A stretch of DNA of 14,593 bases from Candidatus Altimarinota bacterium (GCA_029939035.1 JAOZTS010000019.1:1-14593); one strand, 5' to 3'; counted from the stretch's first letter, positions 1 to 7,518 are shown. Translations and numbers: made by a program. The notes: generated by a model not told the origin, from the letters alone.

Positions 1-932
1 ACCTTTTTATAAAGAACTCTAGAAAGTTTATCTACTCCACGTTTTGTTCGTCCAAACACTAATACCTTTCGGAATTCATCTTTTTCCAACAAATCTTTAA
101 GAACTGTTATACGATTTTGATCTTTCCCAATCCTAACAACATCCTGCTCAACATTTGCAGCCGTTTCCCGAACCTGAACAGAAACTTTGATTGGATCAAC
201 CAAAAAAGTTCGAATCAACTCTTCGATTTGCTTTGAAACAGTCGCAGAAAAGAAAAGTGTATGTCGTTTCACAGGGAGTTGTTCCAGTATAAATCTAATA
301 TCTTTGATAAATCCCATATCCAACATACGATCCGCTTCATCAATAATCACATTTTGAAATTGATCTAAGTGAATAAGACGACGCTTTTGAAGATCCATAA
401 GCCTTCCTGGCGTACCAATAATAAATCTATATCTCTTTTTAAGCTTTTTAATCTGTAATCCCATACTGGTTCCTCCAATACAAAGAACCGAACCAATTCC
501 TAGATCTCTAGCAAAAATCCTAAACTCTTCTTCTATTTGAAAAGCCAATTCACGAGTTGGAGCCATAATCAGTACTTTTTGACCATTATCCTTCAAAACT
601 TTGTGAAGCATAGGAATCAAAAACGCTGCCGTTTTACCAGTACCTGTATTAGCAATACCAACCACATCTCTGTTCTTTAAAACTTCCGGAATAGCCTGAT
701 CCTGGATAGGAGTTGGAGTTTTATACCCTTTCGCTGCAATATTACGTTTTATTCGGTCATCGATATAGAAATCGCTGAAAGTGTGCTTAGGCACATACTG
801 TTCACGTTTTTCAACTTGCACAGCCTTATTCACAAATTTTCTCTCATCAATACCCTTCTCTTTCTTTGAGAATTTTTTCCTATTCCTAAAATGTGACGGT
901 CTTCTTCCACCGCCAAATGATCTTCGTCCCAT
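1..932 (-). CDS. DEAD-box ATP-dependent RNA helicase (RhlE-like), 3' part cut by window edge
   Basis: ATP-dependent RNA helicase that remodels RNA structure in the cytoplasm. The visible 310 residues, from ATG at 932, hold an Arg/Gly/Lys-rich head (about 1-45), a Q motif (YKTPTPIQ, about 70-77), motif I NTGTGKT (95-101), PTREL (125-129), TPGR (174-177), motif II DEAD (198-201) and motif III SAT (229-231). The second RecA domain begins at about 270 (VLVFGRTKRGV) and is cut at the window edge, so motifs V and VI are not visible. The reading frame is open to base 1 with no stop. The gene follows the copper operon after 58 bases but has a promoter candidate of its own, so membership of that operon is doubtful. 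The family is certain; the subfamily (RhlE/CsdA-like) is inferred from the basic head and the motif wording. Confidence 0.93.
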   Translation of the reverse strand, partial: MGRRSFGGGRRPSHFRNRKKFSKKEKGIDERKFVNKAVQVEKREQYVPKHTFSDFYIDDRIKRNIAAKGYKTPTPIQDQAIPEVLKNRDVVGIANTGTGKTAAFLIPMLHKVLKDNGQKVLIMAPTRELAFQIEEEFRIFARDLGIGSVLCIGGTSMGLQIKKLKKRYRFIIGTPGRLMDLQKRRLIHLDQFQNVIIDEADRMLDMGFIKDIRFILEQLPVKRHTLFFSATVSKQIEELIRTFLVDPIKVSVQVRETAANVEQDVVRIGKDQNRITVLKDLLEKDEFRKVLVFGRTKRGVDKLSRVLYKK

Positions 933-957
933 GGCTTGAAAAATTAATTAGAGCACA

Positions 958-986
958 ACATTACAATAAAAATTTGCAAAAGTCAA
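958..986 (-). promoter_or_regulatory. Candidate sigma70-type promoter for the helicase gene
   Basis: On the minus strand TTGACT (981-986) is followed after 17 bases by TAATGT (958-963). A 15-base spacer to TGTAAT (960-965) is an alternative with a better -10 box. It starts directly after the PhnA-domain stop codon and would give a leader of about 20 bases. It suggests that the helicase is transcribed separately from the copper operon. No hairpin terminator is seen between the two genes. Confidence 0.4.
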
Positions 987-990
987 TAGA

Positions 991-1350
991 CTAAACCTTC
1001 TTCACGAATTCCACCCTCAGCACGATCGCAGATCCTTCCAGCTTGCAATCAATCTCTTCATCATTATCAGTCAATTTTATGCCAGAAGCCTTCGTACCGC
1101 GCTTAAAAGTCTTCGAAGATCCACGCAAAGTCAGATCCTTTATCAGCACAACATCATCTCCATCCTTCAAAACAGCTCCATTACTATCCTTCACTACCAA
1201 ATCCGAAGAACTTTCTTCCATACCATGTTTTCCATCTGTACAATCGCACTCCTCCATCATCTCGTACTGATTCGAACACCCCTCAGTTTCACAAATCCCA
1301 ATTTCCTCCAAAACTCCCCCACAACCACCTTTACAAACATAATGTGTCAT
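991..1350 (-). CDS. PhnA/YjdM-domain protein with atypical Cys-rich N-terminus
   Basis: The C-terminal part (about 50-119) matches the PhnA (YjdM) domain: VVKDSNG, LKDGDDVVLIKDL, the RGSSKTFKRGTK block and the closing IDCKLEG. Despite the gene name, no phosphonate chemistry is established for this domain. The N-terminal 45 residues are not the usual YjdM zinc ribbon (CPxC...CPEC). They carry C6, C10, C20, C25, C35, C37 and H42 (spacing Cx3C, x9, Cx4C, x9, CxC), which looks like a separate metal-binding module. The start codon overlaps the stop of the Smr gene in an ATGA, so translation is probably coupled. It is the last gene of the copper operon by spacing. Its function is unknown; a metal-linked role is inferred only from its cysteines and position. 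Confidence 0.85.
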   Translation of the reverse strand: MTHYVCKGGCGGVLEEIGICETEGCSNQYEMMEECDCTDGKHGMEESSSDLVVKDSNGAVLKDGDDVVLIKDLTLRGSSKTFKRGTKASGIKLTDNDEEIDCKLEGSAIVLRVEFVKKV

Positions 1351-1688
1351 AAGTTTTCATTAAAAATTACTTCCAAAGTTCCCGTCCCTCCCCTATCAAA
1401 CCGCCCCTCATAAACTCGATTCACAAAATTTTTCCCGGAGAGATATTTCTTCAAAAACGGCTTAATAACAGGCATCCCTTTCGCAGAATGCAAACCCTTT
1501 CCGGTAATAAAAAGTACTTTCCGAAGACCACGATCCCTACATTCATCAATAAACTCATCTGCCAACTCCCTCATCATATCCGAAGTCATCGCACCCCTCC
1601 CATGAAAATCAAACTCTGCCTGAGGCTTGCTCAAATTATCATATTTATTAACCTTCTTTTTACGATCTTTTTTTCTAAGCTTTCCCAT
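1347..1688 (-). CDS. Stand-alone Smr-domain protein (possible RNA/DNA endonuclease)
   Basis: A 113-residue protein made of a very basic head (1-20, KLRKKDRKKK) and a Smr domain. Visible Smr marks are DFHG (27-30), the TGKGLHS loop (62-68) and GGTGTLEV (100-107). Smr domains, also found at the C-terminus of MutS2, are nucleases or nucleic-acid-binding modules; several stand-alone forms cut RNA or branched DNA. The gene lies three bases after the copA stop, in the same frame as copA with only TGA and one Phe codon between, and overlaps the PhnA-domain gene by four bases. A link with copper stress (nucleic-acid damage or mRNA turnover) is inference from position. No Shine-Dalgarno sequence is placed correctly; AAGG lies about 13 bases upstream inside copA. 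Confidence 0.88.
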   Translation of the reverse strand: MGKLRKKDRKKKVNKYDNLSKPQAEFDFHGRGAMTSDMMRELADEFIDECRDRGLRKVLFITGKGLHSAKGMPVIKPFLKKYLSGKNFVNRVYEGRFDRGGTGTLEVIFNENL

Positions 1689-1691
1689 AAA

Positions 1692-3971
1692 TCATTTAGC
1701 CTTAAATCTTTTTAATCTTAGCGCATTCAAAACTACACTAACAGAAGAAAACGCCATCGCCACCGCAGAAAACATTGGATTCAGTAAACCAAGTGCCGCC
1801 ACAGGAATCCCAACAGAATTATAAATAAACGCCCAAAACAAATTCTGCTTTATATTTCGCAAAGTCGCATGTGAAAGCTCGATAGCCTCAACCGCCTTCA
1901 TCAAATCACCCTTCACAAGAACAATATCACCCGACTCAATAGCAATATCTGTTCCAGTTCCCATAGCAATCCCAACATCTGCAGTTGCAAGAGCGGGAGC
2001 ATCATTGATTCCATCACCCACCATCGCAACAAATTCACCTTTCTCTTTCAACTCCTTTATCTTTTCCACCTTGCCGGCAGGTGTAACTTTTGCAAAAACC
2101 TCATAAATACAAACTTCCTTTGCAATTGAATTCGCAACTTTTTCATTATCTCCAGTCATCATCACGGTTTTGATCCCTGCTTTATGCAATAGCTCTATCG
2201 CCTTCTTTGAACTCGGTTTTTCTTTGTCCTGCAAAGCTAATATTCCCCTTTGTTTTCCATCAATTGCAAAAAACAAAACAGTCTTTCCGTCTTCAGACAA
2301 TTTTTCAGATTTTTCATCCAACTCTGCACATCTCATCACTTTTTTTGATTCCAAAAACTCCTTATTCCCTATGACAACTTCACTTCCACCCACAACTCCA
2401 AATATTCCCTTTCCAGTCACAGCTTCAACATTCTTCGCATCAAGCAATTTAAAATTCTTTTTCTCGGAGTAATCAACGACAGCCTTTGCCAAGGGATGCT
2501 CTGATTTGTATTCCAAAGAAGCAATATATTGAGCAAGCTTTTCCTCGTACTTGTCCTTTTCAACTGGAGAAGTTCCATCCAAAATAAATCCATCCGCAGC
2601 CTTCTCAGGTACCTCGTAAACGACAAAATCTGTAACTTTTGGCTTCGCCTCAGTAATTGTTCCAGTCTTATCAAAACAAATAGTAGTAATCTTTTTGATT
2701 TTCTCCAAACTATCAGCCTTTTTCACAAGAATTCCCATACTTGCACCCTTCCCGGATCCAACCACAATAGAAATCGGCGTCGCAAGCCCAAGAGCGCACG
2801 GACAAGCGATAATAAGCACGGAGACAGTATAAATAATTGCACGCGAAGGTTCCAATCCCATTCCAAAATACCAACCACTAAAGGTAACAATCGCTATCAA
2901 CAAAACACCCCAAACAAAATAATTCGCAACCTTATCCACCAACTTTTGTATAGGCGCCTTGCTCATCTGCGCTTGCTCCACAAGCTTCACAATCTGCGCT
3001 AGCATCGTTTCTTTACCAACATTCTCAGCTTTCATCGTAAATGACGTATTTCCATTCACAGTAGCTCCAATGACCTTGTCATTACCCTTTTTATCAACAG
3101 GGATACTCTCTCCAGTCACCATAGATTCATCAATAACAGCCTGTCCCTCAACAATCACACCATCAACAGGAATCTTTTCACCCGGTTTCACCATCAATTC
3201 ATCACCTTTCTGAACTTGATCAATAGGAACATCTTCTGTTTTATTTTGACCAACAATTTTATGAGCAACCTTCGCTGACAATTCCAACAATTCCTTGATT
3301 GCCTCTCCAGCACTTCCCTTCGCTTTCGCTTCCAGATACCGACCAAACATAATAAAAGTCGAGATAATCGCAGCATCCATAAAATATTCTTCATGAGGGG
3401 GCTCTGTAAAAAGAACAACATAACTCGAATAAATAAACGCCGCACTCACACCTAGAGAAACCAAAGTATCCATATTTGGACGTCCTTTGAGAATAAATGA
3501 GGGAATACCACGAACAAAAAAATCACGGTCAGTATAAAGAAGAATCACTGCTGTAATTATCAACATCAGCATTCCCTCGTTAGGAAGATCAATTGCAAAA
3601 GACATAACAAGTAAAAGAATGCTAAGCACAGCACCAAATATCACTTTATAGAGTTTGCTTTTGATCTCCTTTCTACTTTCCACCTGCGCATGATCGGCGT
3701 GATCCATATCAGCATGATCCATGCCCCCATGCTTCATCTCCTTACCCTTATCCTCTTCCACCAAAAAAGCGGTATAACCAGAATCTTTTATTCTTTTTAT
3801 AATATCATCCGGCTTAACAACATCCGAATCATAGGAAACCTGCGCCTTTTCTGCCGCAAAATTTACAGAAATCTCGTGAACTCCTTTCATTTCACCAACA
3901 TCTTTTTCGATATTGGACACACAAGAAGCACAATCCATATCTGGAACGTGAAACATCTTTGATTCATGCAT
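1692..3971 (-). CDS. copA: CopA-type Cu+-exporting P1B-1 ATPase
   Basis: ATP-driven export of Cu+ (possibly Ag+) from the cytoplasm through the membrane. The 759 residues show, in order, one HMA metal-binding domain with C14xxC17 (DMDCASC), a His/Met/Asp-rich linker (80-95, with [11 protein letters not shown]), a group of membrane helices from about 108, the actuator TGES (287-290), the transport motif CPC (390-392), the phosphorylation site DKTGT (434-438), SEHP (490-493), TGDN (606-609) and GDGINDAP (652-659). Tail helices carry YN(x4)P (717-723) and MxxSS (739-743). The last two motifs together with CPC define the P1B-1 Cu+ class, so Zn/Cd export is unlikely. The ATG at 3971 places the HMA domain directly at the N-terminus; no Shine-Dalgarno is present. 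The gene ends in TGA, a stop used elsewhere here only by the Smr gene. Confidence 0.97.
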   Translation of the reverse strand: MHESKMFHVPDMDCASCVSNIEKDVGEMKGVHEISVNFAAEKAQVSYDSDVVKPDDIIKRIKDSGYTAFLVEEDKGKEMKHGGMDHADMDHADHAQVESRKEIKSKLYKVIFGAVLSILLLVMSFAIDLPNEGMLMLIITAVILLYTDRDFFVRGIPSFILKGRPNMDTLVSLGVSAAFIYSSYVVLFTEPPHEEYFMDAAIISTFIMFGRYLEAKAKGSAGEAIKELLELSAKVAHKIVGQNKTEDVPIDQVQKGDELMVKPGEKIPVDGVIVEGQAVIDESMVTGESIPVDKKGNDKVIGATVNGNTSFTMKAENVGKETMLAQIVKLVEQAQMSKAPIQKLVDKVANYFVWGVLLIAIVTFSGWYFGMGLEPSRAIIYTVSVLIIACPCALGLATPISIVVGSGKGASMGILVKKADSLEKIKKITTICFDKTGTITEAKPKVTDFVVYEVPEKAADGFILDGTSPVEKDKYEEKLAQYIASLEYKSEHPLAKAVVDYSEKKNFKLLDAKNVEAVTGKGIFGVVGGSEVVIGNKEFLESKKVMRCAELDEKSEKLSEDGKTVLFFAIDGKQRGILALQDKEKPSSKKAIELLHKAGIKTVMMTGDNEKVANSIAKEVCIYEVFAKVTPAGKVEKIKELKEKGEFVAMVGDGINDAPALATADVGIAMGTGTDIAIESGDIVLVKGDLMKAVEAIELSHATLRNIKQNLFWAFIYNSVGIPVAALGLLNPMFSAVAMAFSSVSVVLNALRLKRFKAK

Positions 3972-4007
3972 AATTTATCGGTTAAAAAAACGAATATAAA
4001 AATATTA

Positions 4008-4448
4008 CTACAATTGATCCTCTACAGATACGGAATATTTATCAAACATCATCTCCTTCAAAACTTCATGATACTGTTCCCCCATTTCCTCAGCAATCGA
4101 CCTGGCAAAAAACTTGGACAAAAATCCATTCCCATGTCCCTCCATAATCTCTCCTATACATTCTCCGCATGGATGCCGCCCCTCAACAACATCTTCCAAG
4201 CAATTACATGTTGCTCCTTCCCCATGACCAGGAGTTTTCTCGATACAATACGTACAAGGAGTCTCTAAACAACACGCATAATCTCCATCATGAATCATTT
4301 CACTAATCATATCATCCTTCATTTCAATAAAATCTTCTCTCATTTCATCCATATTTCCAGCATAAGTTCCAAAAGAAAAGAAGTACATTTCCCCAAATAA
4401 AATAACTAAAACAGCTACGAAAGCTATAATTATAAATTTGTTTTTCAT
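4008..4448 (-). CDS. Membrane-anchored eight-cysteine protein, unknown family, probable metal binder
   Basis: I do not recognise the family. The 146 residues start with an uncleaved-looking signal anchor (about 4-26), followed by an outside-facing Met/Asp/Glu-rich stretch (33-51). A compact Cys core (59-105) follows: C59, C60, C65, C68, C81, C83, C94, C97 with H75, H92 and H105. It contains TPCTYC, the GHGEG turn, CNC and HPCGECIGE. The tail (about 110-146) is probably helical. CxxC, CxC and CC pairs with His spacing suggest binding of Cu(I) or Zn, or a redox-active disulfide cluster. The gene sits 11 bases after the DUF411 gene and 36 bases before copA, so it is firmly inside the copper operon. 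A periplasm-like or cell-surface copper chaperone or buffer is the likeliest role, by inference. Confidence 0.85.
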   Translation of the reverse strand: MKNKFIIIAFVAVLVILFGEMYFFSFGTYAGNMDEMREDFIEMKDDMISEMIHDGDYACCLETPCTYCIEKTPGHGEGATCNCLEDVVEGRHPCGECIGEIMEGHGNGFLSKFFARSIAEEMGEQYHEVLKEMMFDKYSVSVEDQL

Positions 4449-4459
4449 AATTCTTTAAA

Positions 4460-4912
4460 TTAAATACTAATAAATTGTGAATAATCTCCATCAATTAATT
4501 GATAAATTATCCACGGTTCCAATTTAGGACCAGGCATTCCGGGAGATCCAGATGGCATTTCAGGCAAGGCAATGCCATCAATTGCAGGTAACTCCTCCAA
4601 AAGCTTATCAATCGCCTCAACAGGAACGTGTCCCTCTACAAAATAATCTCCAAAAATCGCTGTATGACAACTCAGCATTTCCTCCGGAATATCGTATTTC
4701 TCCTTTATAGAATCCATGTCCTCCTCAATCACAATATCGACATCAAATCCCTGCTCGCGCAAATAAGTACTATGCTGCACACAACACCCACAATTCGGAG
4801 ATTTATAAACAATAACTTTCCCTCTACTTTCCTGAGTCATAAATCCAAAAAATAAAATAACAAAAATTACCACACCTACCCCCAATAAAATTAAATAATA
4901 CTTTTTTTTCAT
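4460..4912 (-). CDS. DUF411 metal-binding protein, membrane-anchored
   Basis: DUF411 proteins are found in copper and other metal-resistance clusters and have a thioredoxin-like shape; their exact reaction is not settled. The 150 residues show a signal anchor (5-25) and then the DUF411 marks: the VYKSPNCGCC block with C41, C43 and C44, SCHTA (81-85, with C82 and H83), VEGHVP (92-97), and the family-typical close GIALPEMPSGSPGMPG (113-128). The length fits the family. It follows the DsbA-like gene after 11 bases and precedes the eight-Cys protein by 11 bases. The protein is predicted to act outside the membrane, binding Cu(I) through the CGCC/CH sites and possibly working with the DsbA-like partner. 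There is no Shine-Dalgarno; the ATG follows an AT-rich leader. Confidence 0.93.
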   Translation of the reverse strand: MKKKYYLILLGVGVVIFVILFFGFMTQESRGKVIVYKSPNCGCCVQHSTYLREQGFDVDIVIEEDMDSIKEKYDIPEEMLSCHTAIFGDYFVEGHVPVEAIDKLLEELPAIDGIALPEMPSGSPGMPGPKLEPWIIYQLIDGDYSQFISI

Positions 4913-4923
4913 AATTAATATTG

Positions 4924-5637
4924 TTAAAGAGCACTATCAATAATCTGCTCAAAATATTCAAAAGATTGGGCCCCAGAAATAATCTGCCCATTTATAATAA
5001 AACCAGGAGTTCCATTAATCCCTACTTTCTGTCCATCAGCCATATCAGCATAAATTTCATCTTTATGTTTATCACTTCCATAACATTCATTAAACTCCGT
5101 CATATCTAGACCAATACCCACCGCCAAAGATTCTAATTCCTCTTTTACTGAACCTCCACCAAGAACGCTCTGATTCTCAAAAATAGCATCATGCATATCA
5201 AAATAAGCACCCTGATCTCCAGCACACTCAGCCGCTAAAGCCGCAGGATAAGCACCAGCATGAGAACTCAATGGAAAATCTCTATAAATAAACTTCACCT
5301 TCCCAGTATCAATATACTTTTCCTTAATCTGATCAAATGTGTCAGTAAAAAACCTCTCACAATAAGGACATTGAAAATCAGAGAACTCCACAACAGTCAC
5401 AGGTGCATTTACATCACCCAAAAACGCATCATCATCGCTCAAATCACTATCAACCACTACAGGCTGATTCGTCTCTTCTTGCTGCTTTGCTACGTAATCG
5501 TCTATCCCTTTTTCAATATCTGATGCCGTAACTCCACCATTACCAAGCTGAAATCCCAAAAATATCAAACTCCCAGAAATCACTATTGAGGAAAATACGA
5601 TTGCTATAATCAACGTAGATTTACTTTCTTTAGACAT
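4924..5637 (-). CDS. Membrane-anchored DsbA/BdbD-like thiol-disulfide oxidoreductase
   Basis: Extracytoplasmic thioredoxin-fold enzyme that makes or reshuffles disulfide bonds. The 237 residues show a membrane anchor (8-30), a spacer rich in Asp/Glu/Gln, and then the DsbA-like domain: VVEFSDFQCPYC with active-site C90-P-Y-C93, the FIYRDFPL strand (116-123), the inserted helical domain, and the cis-Pro loop NGTPGF (208-213, P211) followed by the INGQIISGAQ strand. Two further Cys (C138, C185) could form a structural disulfide. Its place between a small secreted Cys protein and the Cys-rich DUF411 and eight-Cys proteins suggests that it oxidises, repairs or recharges these operon partners; this is inference. 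A DsbB or VKOR partner is not in the window. Confidence 0.94.
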   Translation of the reverse strand: MSKESKSTLIIAIVFSSIVISGSLIFLGFQLGNGGVTASDIEKGIDDYVAKQQEETNQPVVVDSDLSDDDAFLGDVNAPVTVVEFSDFQCPYCERFFTDTFDQIKEKYIDTGKVKFIYRDFPLSSHAGAYPAALAAECAGDQGAYFDMHDAIFENQSVLGGGSVKEELESLAVGIGLDMTEFNECYGSDKHKDEIYADMADGQKVGINGTPGFIINGQIISGAQSFEYFEQIIDSAL

Positions 5638-5681
5638 AGTAAAAAATTTAATGAATAATTTATAACTTCATCAAATCAATA

Positions 5682-6011
5682 CTATTCAATCTTAATCGTA
5701 CTACCGATTAAAAAGCCTATGGGGTCTACCTGAACAAAATCGGTTTTCGCAAAACAATTCGCACCCTGAATATCAAGACAAATAATCCAATCTGAACCTA
5801 CAGCCCTGTCAAACGATTTCGGAACTTCTAAACTAGTTGTATTCGTAATGACAAAACTATCCACATTGTTTTCACTACTAGAACAACAACCAAAATGCGA
5901 AACATCATTCTCCATCATATGATGAGACGAAGCATTCACTGTCATCCATGGTACACAAAAGATCACTAGTCCTATGAAAATCGTCGATATGAGTATTGCT
6001 AATCTCTTCAT
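5682..6011 (-). CDS. Small secreted His/Met/Cys protein of unknown family
   Basis: Family not recognised. The 109 residues open with a signal peptide (KR head, hydrophobic 4-21, likely cleavage after VNA at about 27). The mature protein would begin with a metal-ligand-rich patch, SHHMMEND (29-36) with H30, H31, M32 and M33, then H39 and the adjacent cysteines C42 and C43. Further Cys lie at C78 and C86 in a beta-rich C-terminal part (VITNTTSLEVPKSF, WIICLDIQG). It is the second gene of the copper operon, three bases after csoR and 44 bases before the DsbA-like gene. A secreted copper-binding or copper-sensing accessory protein is inferred from the ligands and the position. The tight spacing to csoR supports a real gene. 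Confidence 0.75.
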   Translation of the reverse strand: MKRLAILISTIFIGLVIFCVPWMTVNASSHHMMENDVSHFGCCSSSENNVDSFVITNTTSLEVPKSFDRAVGSDWIICLDIQGANCFAKTDFVQVDPIGFLIGSTIKIE

Positions 6012-6014
6012 GTA

Positions 6015-6284
6015 TTAACTTTTATTTACAATACGTAACACCTCTTCAATTAATTGTTGTTGAGTTTTTGCATTTTTTGTCTGCATCCCCTTTTTGAAAC
6101 AAGAATTCAAATGATTTTCAAGAATTGTTTTATTAGCAGATCTAATAATCCCATTAACCGCAAGGCTCTGCTGCAAAATATCCATACAGTAGAAATCATC
6201 TTCCGCCATTTTTATTACTTTATTCAACATCCCAATAGCCTTTTTGAACTGGCTCAGACTTTTTTGCTTGAATGGTTCCTTCAT
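6015..6284 (-). CDS. csoR: CsoR-family copper-sensing transcriptional repressor
   Basis: DUF156/CsoR-RcnR-FrmR family: an all-helical DNA-binding tetramer that leaves its operator when the metal binds. The 89-residue length and helices fit the family. The Cu(I) ligand set is complete: C33 (FYCMDIL), H58 and C62 (ENHLNSC), with the spacing of mycobacterial CsoR (Cys-x24-His-x3-Cys). The family-typical RCD/YCxDIL and AVxxxxR blocks are seen in altered form (QQSLAVNGIIRSAN). This C-H-C pattern separates copper sensors from the nickel (RcnR) and formaldehyde (FrmR) members. It is the first gene behind the operator and promoter at 6301-6352, so it probably represses its own operon of eight genes. 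No Shine-Dalgarno is visible upstream. Confidence 0.93.
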   Translation of the reverse strand: MKEPFKQKSLSQFKKAIGMLNKVIKMAEDDFYCMDILQQSLAVNGIIRSANKTILENHLNSCFKKGMQTKNAKTQQQLIEEVLRIVNKS

Positions 6285-6300
6285 AATTCATCAATTAAAG

Positions 6301-6321
6301 ACCTACACCCTAGGTCTAGGT
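6301..6321 (-). promoter_or_regulatory. Putative CsoR operator dyad
   Basis: A 21-base imperfect palindrome with outer arms ACCTA and TAGGT 11 bases apart and inner halves ACC and GGT; 16 of 21 positions match the reverse complement. It overlaps the expected transcription start of the promoter directly upstream and ends 17 bases before the csoR ATG. Known CsoR sites are similar pseudo-palindromes with TACC/GGTA-like arms around a G/C-rich centre. Binding by this CsoR is inference from position and shape. Confidence 0.65.
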
Positions 6322-6323
6322 TT

Positions 6324-6352
6324 AGAGTATCGTTCTAGTCACTTTTTAGCAA
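6324..6352 (-). promoter_or_regulatory. Promoter of the copper operon
   Basis: On the minus strand TTGCTA (6347-6352) is the -35 box. Two overlapping -10 candidates follow: TACTCT (6324-6329, spacer 17) and GATACT (6326-6331, spacer 15). Transcription would start inside the dyad at 6301-6321, the arrangement expected for repression by occlusion. The promoter is squeezed against the end of the upstream DUF389 gene (stop at 6359-6361). The boxes are non-ideal, which fits a regulated promoter. Confidence 0.5.
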
Positions 6353-6358
6353 GACTAT

Positions 6359-7489
6359 TTACTCTTCAACTTCTGTTGAAAATAACACAACCGGCACAAT
6401 ATCAAGCTCCATTCTCACATCAAGCCCCAATTCTTTACTCAAATCAGCATAAACTTTTGCCTGATCCTCAAGTGCAAAATCAGCACCCTCCACCACTTTC
6501 AAAGTTCCTGAAAAATCCACAAAATCATCATCAAAATCATTAATATGAATTAAACTTACGGTAGCTTCAGGGAAATGTTCATCCAAAGACGATTCCAGGA
6601 CATCAGCAGTCAAATATTGAAGTTCGATATTTTCCGAAATACTTTTCAAAGAAGTAAAAAGTGGAAATGAAATATAAATCAAAAGGGCAAACAAAATAGT
6701 AGCAACTTTCAAAACAACATTCTTTGCTTTTTGCTCAGCATGATGCGGTGAAAACCCATAAAGCAAAAAGACAATTACACCTATTGCCAATATTGCAAAC
6801 AAGTTCGTCACAAACAAAAATGCACTTCCGCCTGCTGCTGCAGAATTCGACAACGCCAACTCAATCCCAACAACAGCCAAAGGTGGCATCAAAGCCGCAG
6901 CCATCGCAACACCCGCAACACTTTCCGACAATTTCTTGAAATACAGCGACAACATAGCAATCAGTCCTGATGAAATCGCAATCATAAGATCCAAAATATT
7001 CGGAGAAGTACGAGCTATAATCTCAGGCGTCTCAATCTTCAACGGAATAATCATCGAAAACACATAAGCGGTAAATACAGCGAAAACTATACTCAAAAAC
7101 ATCATTAAAGCAGACTTCCAAAAAAACCTCGGCTGACCTGTTGTAATTCCAAACGCCAACCCTTTAATCGGTTTTAAAATCGGTGCAATCAGCATTCCCC
7201 CAATCACAACAGCCACAGAATTTTGCAACAATCCAAACGTAATAATCATCACAGAAACAACAAGCTGAAGCCAATAAAGAGGCTTATTATCAATTTCATC
7301 CAAAATCCCTTCAACCAAAATTGCTTTTTCTTCAATAGATAGCTTCAACAACGCCAGCTTGTCCCAAAAACTATGCTCAGAAACCACTATTTGCTCATGC
7401 TCCGTCTCCTCACTCTTCACAGCCTCATCCTTCAGCAACTCTGAGTCGCTTCGTTCCTTTTTAGTCACTTCAATTTTTTCTTCTTCCAT
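6359..7489 (-). CDS. DUF389 family multi-pass membrane protein
   Basis: DUF389 is a widespread bacterial and archaeal membrane family of unknown function. The 376 residues begin with an acidic, charged cytoplasmic head (1-40), followed by SFWDKLALLKLSIEEKA. The conserved family blocks come next: GLLQNSVAVVIGGMLIAPIL (86-105), the SPNILDLMIAISSGLIA segment (162-178), and VAMAAALMPPLAVVGIELA (194-212), with further helices at about 225-245 and 262-280. The soluble tail (about 285-376) is a mixed alpha/beta domain with an acidic cluster FDDDFVDF (319-326). It is transcribed toward the copper operon but separated from it by the csoR promoter, so it is a separate unit. It has its own promoter at 7519-7546, shared head to head with tspO. 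No substrate can be assigned. Confidence 0.9.
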   Translation of the reverse strand: MEEEKIEVTKKERSDSELLKDEAVKSEETEHEQIVVSEHSFWDKLALLKLSIEEKAILVEGILDEIDNKPLYWLQLVVSVMIITFGLLQNSVAVVIGGMLIAPILKPIKGLAFGITTGQPRFFWKSALMMFLSIVFAVFTAYVFSMIIPLKIETPEIIARTSPNILDLMIAISSGLIAMLSLYFKKLSESVAGVAMAAALMPPLAVVGIELALSNSAAAGGSAFLFVTNLFAILAIGVIVFLLYGFSPHHAEQKAKNVVLKVATILFALLIYISFPLFTSLKSISENIELQYLTADVLESSLDEHFPEATVSLIHINDFDDDFVDFSGTLKVVEGADFALEDQAKVYADLSKELGLDVRMELDIVPVVLFSTEVEE

Positions 7490-7518
7490 CTTGAATTTTT
7501 CATAGAATAAACACTGAC

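Noticed and set aside
2529..3002. Plus-strand open frame of 157 codons inside copA
   Set aside because: Antisense of conserved P-type ATPase sequence; Ser/Asn/Arg-rich nonsense composition.
1692..3971. Reading the window with code 25 (UGA as glycine)
   Set aside because: Both TGA codons stand at natural family ends; reading through the smr TGA leads out of frame into the PhnA-domain gene, and all other frames are full length without TGA.
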